Shown piece after piece: positions 22,000-29,261 of a stretch of DNA of 29,261 nt (its first letter is position 1; each line of letters opens with the position of its first letter). The position numbers were made by a program, and so were the translations under genes. The notes beneath the pieces are model-generated. The model was not told the origin of the DNA, did no database searches, and saw nothing but the letters and a program-made list of their open reading frames with translations. Source of the DNA: Xylaria sp. FL1777 (taxonomy: Eukaryota; Ascomycota; Sordariomycetes; Xylariales; Xylariaceae); assembly GCA_022578965.1 (NCBI GenBank), contig MU400873.1, positions 1 to 29,261 on the forward strand, given 5' to 3'.

Positions 22000-23392
22000 A
22001 CAAAAAACAAAGAAATAGTGTTAAACAACTTATTTATTAAAAACGTAACTAACGTACTACTAGAACTTACTAATAATATAACTACAAAGCAGCAATGTTT
22101 TAATAAAGAACATAAAGCTAACGAACTTTCTAGTATATAAAAAATAGTTAATAGAATTATAAAACTAGTACTATAGCTACTAACGGAAGAAAAAATAGCA
22201 AAAGGAATTTCTTTTTAAAAGAACGTAAAAAAGGCGCAAATAGCGCATATGTTAAAAAAAGCCTAAAAAAGCTAGTAAAACATAAAGCTTAACAATAAAA
22301 ACAACTTTAATATATTTATAACTTGTTATAACTTAAATGCTGCTATAAAAGCTAACTAAAAAAGCGTTAAAAACATTGTTTAAAAGCTTTTTTAATAAAC
22401 CTTATTAAACGTAAATATGCTAAAATTTTAAGCATAAATTGTAGCTTTATAGCTAGCTTATAATAATAAAGCAATGCTATTTAAGCAAAACAAAGAAATA
22501 TTAATTAAAGTTAAAAAACAAGCTAACAACTTTAAAAACAAAACATTAGCTAATATTATTAAAGCAGTAAATATAGCGCTTATAAGTAATAATGCAATTA
22601 CTGCTAAAAAGCTATACAATAAAAATACAATAATTATTTTTAAAAAAGCAATGCCTTAAAAAGCCAAAAAAAAAAAATAAATCACAAAAGCCTTTAAAAA
22701 AAGGTTAAAAGTACAACAAAAAAAAGCAACGCTAATAATAAAAAGTATTTTAGCAAAACAAGTTAAAGCAATACATTTAAACAAAAACTTACTATAGCTA
22801 TTATGTAGCAAACACCCTAAAGTTATAAAATATAAAAAAATGTTATTTAAAAACGCAAAAGCTAGATTTACGTTAATATTATTATATATAAGCAGCATTA
22901 TAGCAACTAAAACAATATATAAAAATAGCTTTTTATAGAAAGTTTAGCTATTTAACTGCAAACTTTTTGCTATAAAGCTTAAAGTTATACAGTATTTTAA
23001 CTATTATAAATATAGTTATATAGCTAAATATTGCTATAAAAACTTAAAGTATAACTATTGTTTAGCTTTAAAGCATTAAAAAAGTAAAAAAAACTATTTA
23101 ATAAAAACGTAAAAAGCAAAACAAAAATGCATAAACTATAAAAAAACGTATGCAGTATAAAATAAAGCTTGCTAAAAAAAAGTTAAACAAAAAAACAAAG
23201 CAAAAGCAGCATATATATTATAACTTAAAAGCTTTTAAAGTATTAAAAAAGCAGCAACAATAAGCAAAAAAATAAATAAAAGTAGTTTAAAAATATTAAT
23301 AGCATTAATATTTATAAAGCTAAATAAAAAAGAATTACTAGCAAAAAAACAGCAAACTAGCAATACAAGCAAAAACTTATTTTTATTAACTT
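22000..23392 (+). pseudogene. LINE ORF1 (gag-like, zinc knuckles), right copy
   Basis: One plus-strand frame (codon starts at remainder 1 modulo 3) runs through the region without a frameshift from about 22474 to about 23390. It includes a 61-codon open part at 22474-22659 rich in K, N and I. At 22984-23055 it reads V-I-Q-Y-F-N-Y-Y-K-Y-S-Y-I-A-K-Y-C-Y-K, a CCHC knuckle with most C codons turned to Y, followed by a second partial knuckle (Y-N-Y-C-L-A-L-K-H). A further C-I-N-Y-K-K-T-Y-A stretch (family: C-x-x-C...H) lies at 23128-23155. Such ORF1 proteins bind element RNA. The original start codon is not identifiable. The minus-strand open stretch at 22656-22898 is antisense shadow. Confidence 0.85.
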
Positions 23393-23440
23393 AATAATAT
23401 ATAATATTGCTTTTTAAAACATTATAAGATTTAAAAGCAA

Positions 23441-23458
23441 TATAACGCGCGCGTTATA
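23441..23458. other. CpG-rich palindrome surviving in RIP-degraded sequence
   Basis: TATAACGCGCGCGTTATA is a perfect 18-bp palindrome and the densest CpG run in the window. It lies at the expected start of LINE ORF2. The corresponding place in the left copy has lost it. Probably chance survival, because these cytosines are followed by G and not by A, the preferred RIP context. Confidence 0.8.
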
Positions 23459-25895
23459 AAACAATAGCTTTAATTATATAATAGTTTAAAAGCTAGTAAT
23501 TAATAAATATAGTAATATATATTGCTTTAATAGTAGTAACTACTAGGTTATTTAATTAAAAAGCAAAGCTATGCTATATATAAACAAAAAAATTACAATA
23601 AAAATGCTAGCAAGAAACATTAATAAAAACTAAGCAAAAGTTATAATAAGTAATAATAACTTAGCAATATTTTTATAGTTAATATATTTGCTAAATTAAA
23701 AAAAAACAGTTTAGCATAGTTTAATCTAAAAAATATGTAAAGCAAGCAAGCTAAAAAAACGCTATATATTTATAAGCAACTTTAATTTTTACTACTTATT
23801 ATAGGACTTAAAAAGCAAAAAAAGCTAAAAAGCAAATAAACTACTTAAATTTACTATATAATAAAATTTTATGCTAGCTATTTTTTAAAAAAAAGTAACT
23901 AAAATAAAGCATAAATAAAAAAGCTTAATAATAAACTTAGTATAAATGTTTAATAATTTAGCTACTACTTATTAAAAGGACTTAAAGTAGCTAAGTTTTA
24001 ACTATAAAACATTAAAAGTTATAATTAACTTAAAAGTAGCTTTGCAAGAATACTTAAAAAAAGCAAAAAAATAAAACTAGCTTAAATTAAACAAAAATAA
24101 AGCAGCTGCAAAAGCAAAAGCTATTATTATAAAAACGTATATATTATATATATTTAGCAAGCTAAATAATACTTTTAACTTTTTAATTTAGCAACTAGTA
24201 AAAATAGCAAATAAAACAACGCTTAAAAAAACTATAGAAAAAAAACACTAAGCATTACTTTAATAGTTTTTAAAAGTAATTAAAATAAAAAAAAAAGCAA
24301 AACAAGCATACTGCAAGTTTTAAAGCAAAAAAACTAAAGCAGCATAATAAGCTTTTAAAAAAAAAAAAAAAGCTTTTAGTAATAAAGTAAAAAAAGTGCA
24401 AAAATGCAATTAAAAATAAGCATTTATAAAAGCATTTAAAGATTTTAAGTTATTGTAAAGCTTAGCTAAATAAGCAAGGTTTACTTATAAGCTAGCTTTA
24501 AAAGTTATTATAATTTTACTGCTAAAACAAACAAAAAAAAAGCTACTTTTTGCTAATATTTTTAAAGAAAAAACAGCTTTATTAATAAAACGCTTTTTTT
24601 TTGTACTACTAGTAAACCTATTTAATATACTTAAAAAAGATTTAATTTATAATAGCTACTAAAAGTTTATAATTAACGTTAATACAAAAAAAAAAGATAT
24701 AATATTGTTAATATAAAAATTAGCGCTATAAAAGGCGCTAAAAAATAACTTGCTACTTAATAGCTTTTTTAAAGCTTATAAACTTGCTTTAGCAAAAAAA
24801 ATAACAATATTATATATTGCTAGCTTTTTACTAAAGTATTACCTAGTATAATTTAAGCAAGCAAAAATAGTAATTATACTTAAACCTAAAAAATTAGAAA
24901 AAACTAAAAAAATAGCTAAAAAGTAACGCTTTATTATGCTTATTTATATAGTAAAAAAAATGCTAAAAAAAAAGCTGTATTACTGCATAGCAAAAGTAGC
25001 TAAGCAAAAAAATCTTTTGCTAAATAACTAAATAAGTAACAAACAAAACAAATTAATAAACGCAGCTATTAAACTAGTATTAAAAATAGCAAAAAAAGCA
25101 ATTAATAAAAAAAACATAACGTTTTTACTGCAATTAAACATTGCAAAAGCTTTTAATACTATTAACAAAAAAAAAATAATATACATTTTATAATAAAAAA
25201 GCTTTTCTTTTTAAATAGTTATATAGGTAAACTTTTTTATATTAAACTATATAATATATTTTTGCTTTAATAAAATAGTGTTTTAGCTAATAATACTAAA
25301 AGCTAAAGTTTTTTAAAGGTTTTTGCTTTTATTTCTTTTTTTCCTTTTATATATTTTAATATTTTATAATAACTTTACTATGCACTAAAAGCTAATAGTA
25401 GTTAGCTTTACTAATAATATTAACTTTATTACAGCAGACTTAAATGTAAAGCAAAACTGCAAAGCTTTAAAAGCAGCATAAAAAACGTATAAAAGCTAAG
25501 TAAAACAACATAAAATAAAGTTTGCACTACAAAAAAGCAAATTAATGCATTTTTTTAGTAGCAAAACAGCGTTTACGCAAGTAGTATACTTTTTTAATGC
25601 AATAATATATCTAAAAAACAGCACAAAGTTTCTAAAAGTATAGTTTAACAAAAACATAAAATAAAAAAAACATTTAGCAAAGCTTAAAAAAAAACTAAGC
25701 ATTTAGTTATATATAATAATTAAGCTATAAAACTTTGCATAAAGTAATAGCGTAATAAAAGCAAAGCAAATATATATTGCAATAGTATAAAACACTTTAG
25801 CTTATAGCGTAGCAACTTAATATAAAAACTTTAAAAAAAATAAAGCAAAAAGCATTGCTAACTTACTAGTAGTAACTTAAAATAAATATTTTAAA

Positions 25896-25909
25896 TATAT
25901 AGCTAAAGC
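25896..25909. repeat. 14-bp direct repeat flanking nested insertion (left)
   Basis: TATATAGCTAAAGC occurs here and at 26177-26190. The left LINE copy has it once, so it is a target-site duplication of the intervening insertion. Confidence 0.85.
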
Positions 25910-26176
25910 GTAAGCAGTTTAAATAATAAGGAGCTGCACTTGCGCAGCAGGCAAAAACGCAAGCAGCAAAAGCAGCAGTATTAAATAAAAATCAAGCAAC
26001 GTAATTTTTAAATAGTGGCGCTTATATAGTTAGCTATAAAAGAAGTATAAGTTATAGTAGCAAGCAGTTAGCAGGAATATTTTTATCTAGCTTTAGCACG
26101 GTTTTTACTTACGTATAAAATTAGGTAACTTTTAGCATGGCTTTTTAAAGCTGTTAGTCCTAAGTAATATAATATA
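25910..26176 (+). mobile_element. 267-bp insertion in LINE ORF2, possible SINE
   Basis: Present in the right LINE, absent from the left one, and bordered by 14-bp direct repeats. It throws ORF2 out of frame (281 bp in all), while the left copy reads straight through. It is visibly richer in C and G than its surroundings, especially 25930-25975. TTGCGCAGCAGG at 25940-25951 matches the RNA polymerase III A-box consensus (TRGCNNAGNNGG) at all but one position. AATCAAGCAAC at 25990-26000 is a weak B-box candidate. The right end is an A/T simple sequence running into the duplication, like a SINE tail. The insertion itself is well supported. The SINE identity and the plus orientation are tentative. 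The minus-strand open stretch across 26083-26280 spans its boundary and is not a gene. Confidence 0.7.
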
Positions 26177-26190
26177 TATATAGCTAAAGC
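26177..26190. repeat. 14-bp direct repeat flanking nested insertion (right)
   Basis: TATATAGCTAAAGC, identical to 25896-25909. Confidence 0.85.
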
Positions 26191-27212
26191 TTTTAAAGCA
26201 ACTAAAATAAAGCATTTAAAAACTAAAATAAAAATCTTTTTTATTAACTTATATTTTAGCAATAAAGCAGCAGCTTGCAAGTACTATATAAAAAGCTTAG
26301 TAGCTAAAAAGTTAATTTAAAAAGCAATAAAGAAAATTAAGACCTTTATTTAAAACGTAAGGGCTTAAAAAGCTAGAAACTAAACAAAAAGCAAGCTTAT
26401 AAGCAATAGTAAAAGCATAGCTAAAAAAGATTTAATGCTAGCTTTAAACTTTTAGCAAAAAAAGTAATTAAAAAAAAAAAAATCTAAAATTGCACTAAAA
26501 AAGAAATAAATAAGTAAATAAAGCTAAACTAAAACAAGCAGCAGCTATTTAGCAATAGCTAAGCAAAAGCTTAATAAAAACAAAGCTTTTAAAAAATACA
26601 GCAAATTATTAAAGCATAAAGCAGCTATAATAATATAAATGCGCACTAAAAAAATAAAGCTAAAAGCGTTTTTATATAAAAAGAAAGTTTTAAGCTTTTT
26701 TATATCTTTTTATAAATGTGCAAAAAAAAAAAAAACCCTTTAGCATATAGTTTTATGTTATAATTTATTAAAAAACAAAAAAAAGCAGCTATAAAAAAGC
26801 TTTGTAGCTAAGCTACTACAAACTAACAAAAACTTATAACTAGCTATAAAAAAGCTTAAAGCTGCAAATAATATTGCAAAGTAGCTACTTACTACTAATA
26901 AAATAGCAATATATAATAAAGCAGTTAAAATAAAAGAAAATAAAGAAAAAAAAAAAAAAGCAAAAGATAAAAAAAGAACTAGCAAAAAGGGCAAAAGCGC
27001 TCCTTTAGAAGTCCTAAAAAACAAAAAAAAAGCTTTTATATGCTTTTTAAAAAAGCAAAAGGTCTAAAAGCTTCAAAAAAAGTTTTTCCGCCTTTTAACT
27101 ATTATTTTCTATTTAGCAAGCTAGTTAGTAAAAACCAGTTGTTATAAGGTAAAAAAACTTCAAAGTAGCAGCATAAACATTATTGCATAGGGTTTTTATC
27201 CGGCTTTTTATA

Positions 27213-27247
27213 CGGTTTTACTTATAAGTACACAAGTAAAAAAACCG
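27213..27247 (+). other. 3'-UTR hairpin of LINE, right copy
   Basis: CGGTTTTACTT pairs with AAGTAAAAAAACCG across a ten-base loop, with a three-base bulge. It sits about 25 bases from the TAA tail in a stretch that retains many C and G. The left copy has the related sequence at 312-345. Confidence 0.6.
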
Positions 27248-27270
27248 CGCTATAAAGCAGCACAGCAGGT

Positions 27271-27293
27271 TATTAATAATAATAATAATAATA
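27271..27293 (+). repeat. 3' TAA-repeat tail of right LINE
   Basis: About seven TAA units directly after the 3' UTR (following CACAGCAGGT). Longer than in the left copy. Confidence 0.85.
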
Positions 27294-27304
27294 ATTAATA
27301 TTAA
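27294..27304. repeat. Probable target-site duplication of right LINE (right copy)
   Basis: ATTAATATTAA, the partner of 21845-21855. Low-complexity, so its limits are uncertain. Confidence 0.55.
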
Positions 27305-28990
27305 TATTATTATTAGTAAACTTAATGCTTATTTTTATTATTGTTATACTTAAAGTAATAATTTAAAATAAAAAACTTAACTTTTTATTATTATTATTGC
27401 TTTTATTATTAAGATTATTTATAATGTTAAAAATATTAAACATTAAAAGTTTTAAATTTATTGCTTTAAAGCTTTATAATAAATTTATAAATATAAAAGC
27501 TTTTTTAATTTATGTTAAATTTTATTTAAAATAGCATTTTATTATTATTACAAAAAAAAATCAAAAAATAATAATTATTTTATAATTTTTATTAAAAAAA
27601 GTATTAAAATGGTTTTAATTTATTTTAAAGAATTTTTTAAAAACTAATAAGTTAATTAATTTTAAGCTAAAAACAAAAAAAATTTTTAAAAATTACGTTA
27701 AGTTTAAAAATTAAATAAAAGCATTATTTAAAAATATTTAAAAAGCAAAACATATAAAAAAAGCATTTTATTGCTTAAAATAAATAAAAGCAGCAGTAAA
27801 TTATGCTATAAAATTTAAACAATTAATAGTAATTTTAAAATTGCTTAAGCTTATATTATTTTATTTATTTTATAGTAAATTTAAAACTTAAATTTAAAAC
27901 AAACTATATAAAATAAATAAACCAGCAAAAATTAATATATATATTAATATAGCTATTATAATTAATTAATAATTATTTAATTAATACTTTAAAACTAAAA
28001 AAACTAAAAAAAACAAAAAAAAAATACTTAAAAAAGTATTAAATAAAAATTTAAGTAAATTAATAAAGTTTAAAAATAATAATCTTAAAATATATTTAAA
28101 GTTAAATATTATAATTATAAAAAAAAAAAATATTTTTAAAAATAATGCTAATTTAAAAAAAAGAACAAAAAAAAAAGCTATAAAAAAAAAATTTTTTTTA
28201 ACTTAAAAAAAAAGTATAAATTATAAAAGTTTAAAACAACAAAAAATAATAAAACAATTTAAAAAATATGTTTTTAAAGCAAAAATATAAAATTATTATT
28301 TTAAGTTAAAACAAAAATGCTATACTAAATAAATTTAAATGTTTTATTTATATAAATTAAAATAAATAAACATATAAATATTATTTAAAAGCTTTATAGT
28401 TATTAAAATAAATTATAAAAAAATATATTTACTATATAAATAATTAAAGTTATTTAATATATAACTTAAAAAAATAGTTTAACTAAAAATAGCAAATAAT
28501 AAAAAGTAATAAGTTAATATAATTAATAAACTTATAAAACTATAAAAACTTTAATTTATTAAAGCTTAAAATATAGCTTAAAAAAAAGTTATGCTTAAAA
28601 AAATAAAACTATAACTATAAATAATATAATTATTAAATTAATTATAAACTATTAAAATATTTAATTGCTAAATAAACTTAAAAAAACAAAACTTATAAAA
28701 CTTTAAAGCAAAAACAAATAAAATTAAAAGCTATAAAAAATACTATAAAAAAAAAACTAATAAAAATAAATAAAATATTTTTATAGCTTAAACTGCTTTA
28801 AATATAATAAAACAAAAAAGCATTAATAATTAATATAAAAACTAATATGTTTTAAAAACTAAAGCTAATAATTTAATTAATTGCTAAAAGTTATTACTAT
28901 AATAAAATTATAATAAAAAATAATAATAATATTTTATGCTTAAAAAATCTAAAATATAATAAAGTATTATAAAATTACTATATAATATAT
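27305..28990 (+). pseudogene. Gypsy-2 gag (capsid) region, degraded
   Basis: Plus-strand A-rich sequence following the LINE. From 27424 (ATG, remainder 1 modulo 3) to about 27965 the frame has few stops and reads F-K-F-I-A-L-K-L-Y-N-K-F, L-R-A-F-L-type (K-A-F-L-I-Y-V-K-F-Y-L-K) and W-F-like (K-W-F) blocks. A-L-F-K-N-I, V-N-Y-A-I-K-F-K-Q-L-I, Y-K-I-N-K-P and Y-I-N-I-A-I follow. This is the order of the retrotransposon gag/capsid domain, which forms the virus-like particle. Whether 27424 is a true start is doubtful, since gag should begin upstream of the LINE. The rest, to 28990, should include the nucleocapsid zinc knuckle and protease. I could not read either. Confidence 0.75.
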
Positions 28991-29261
28991 TATTGCTATT
29001 AATATTTACTTAATAAACTAAAAAATAATTAATTTTTTAAATAAATTGTAAAAATAAAAATATAAAACTTTTATAAATTAAAGTAATTAATTATAATTAT
29101 AGTTTATTATAAAAATTTACAAAAATTTGCAACATTTAAAAAGAATTTTAATTATACTTATAATATTATTTTAAAAAAATATAAAAATAATTATTATAAA
29201 TATTATTAGCTAATTAAAGCATAATTATATTAAAAAATAGTTGCTAAAAGTAAAAAAGCTT
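28991..29261 (+). repeat. Direct repeat, right copy (matches 1-271)
   Basis: Same internal gypsy stretch as the window start, uninterrupted by a LINE as far as the window goes. Ends TAAAAAAGCTT, the target motif of the left LINE in its unoccupied state. Confidence 0.93.

Larger units (their letters stand above)
23430..27060 (+). pseudogene. LINE ORF2 (endonuclease/reverse transcriptase), right copy
   Basis: One frame (codon starts divisible by 3) can be read from about 24560 to 25909. Near 24565 it reads K-E-K-T-A-L-L-I-K-R-F-F (family: pre-RT 'LxxRFFP'). RT fingers follow at 24840-24960 (I-V-I-I-L-K-P-K-K), motif A at 25131 (L-N-I-A-K-A-F-N-T-I; family L-D-I-x-G-A-F-D) and a degraded P-Q-G-S-P-L-S-P block at 25308. 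The active site is at 25404 (S-F-T-N-N-I-N-F-I; family F-x-D-D). At 25563 comes T-A-F-T-Q-V-V-Y-F-F and later L-K-V-x-F-N-K (family: L-G-V-W-L-D). A nested insertion breaks the frame at 25910. After 26190 the next frame continues, ending in a Cys/His region with H-I-V-L-C-Y near 26744. The endonuclease should lie at 23430-24400, but I could not read its catalytic residues. No RNase H seen. Confidence 0.9.
21860..27293 (+). mobile_element. Tad1-clade LINE, right copy, with a nested small insertion
   Basis: Non-LTR retrotransposon on the plus strand inserted in gypsy-2. 5' end AAGGACC; 3' end in (TAA)n from 27271. Contains ORF1 with zinc knuckles, then ORF2 with RT and a C-terminal Cys/His region, the arrangement of the fungal Tad1 clade. 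About 5.15 kb when the 281-bp segment at 25910-26190 is set aside, the same length as the left copy. It retains more C and G than the left copy, so its protein motifs are easier to read. Stops remain frequent, so it is inactive. Confidence 0.93.
20822..29261 (+). mobile_element. Ty3/gypsy retrotransposon, copy 2 (3' part outside window, split by a LINE)
   Basis: Plus-strand element made of 20822-21859 and about 27305-29261, interrupted by the right LINE. It has a 5' LTR, leader and gag. Its last 271 bases equal the first 271 of gypsy-1, so it shows the part of the family missing from gypsy-1, and vice versa. R/U5 of the LTR and the internal overlap are closely related to gypsy-1. Most of U3 is not. 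RIP-type transitions and TAA/TAG stops throughout. The missing pol and 3' LTR should follow to the right of the window. Confidence 0.88.

Noticed and set aside
22656..22898. 80-codon minus-strand open stretch
   Set aside because: Antisense of LINE ORF1 upstream of the zinc knuckle.
26083..26280. 65-codon minus-strand stretch that looks like a membrane peptide
   Set aside because: It straddles the junction between the 267-bp insertion and LINE ORF2, so it cannot be an inherited gene.
26758..27024. 88-codon hydrophobic minus-strand stretch
   Set aside because: Antisense of the lysine-rich C-terminal end of LINE ORF2. The left copy has the same region with stops.
1..29261. Mitochondrial or AT-rich bacterial (symbiont) genome as the source
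   Set aside because: Fungal-type gypsy, copia-like and Tad1 LINE elements, LTR/target-duplication structure and transition-only divergence fit a nuclear fungal heterochromatin region. No rRNA, tRNA or organelle protein motif was seen.

Overview
The window is a block of dead transposable elements from a filamentous ascomycete-type fungal genome. It is roughly four-fifths A+T by eye and has no intact gene. Every reading frame I could recognise is broken by TAA/TAG stops. Paired copies differ almost only by C/T and G/A transitions: I count 25 of 271 positions between the two window-end repeats and about 40 of 287 between the two copia-like LTRs, with no transversion or gap in either pair. That is the signature of repeat-induced point mutation (RIP), known from Pezizomycotina, so this looks like an AT-rich, RIP-degraded heterochromatic island.

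Layout. (1) 1-10108: the 3' three-fifths of a plus-strand Ty3/gypsy retrotransposon (gypsy-1), with reverse transcriptase, RNase H, integrase, a C-terminal chromodomain and a 3' LTR. A Tad1-type LINE (273-5416, minus strand) interrupts it and is flanked by a 12-bp target-site duplication. (2) 10109-10582 and 17958-20821: two halves of one older, unidentified segment, split by a complete copia-like LTR element on the minus strand (10583-17957; two 287-bp LTRs; 5-bp duplication GATTA/AATTA). (3) 20822-29261: a second plus-strand gypsy copy (gypsy-2), with 5' LTR, gag and the start of the next region. It is cut by the window end and interrupted by a second Tad1-type LINE (21860-27293, plus strand). 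That LINE itself carries a 267-bp, less A+T-rich insertion (25910-26176) flanked by 14-bp direct repeats, perhaps a SINE.

The last 271 bases correspond to the first 271, because both lie at the same internal position of the two gypsy copies. The two LINEs form an inverted repeat of about 5.1 kb arms around a 16.4-kb spacer. In every element with recognisable protein motifs the coding strand is the A-rich strand, so switches between T-rich and A-rich on the plus strand mark element boundaries.

There is no functional pathway to describe. The interest is in the nesting order, the differing U3 parts of the two gypsy LTRs, the small insertion, and the unidentified segment. Boundaries marked by LTR ends or target duplications are accurate to a base or a few. 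Boundaries of degraded reading frames are approximate.
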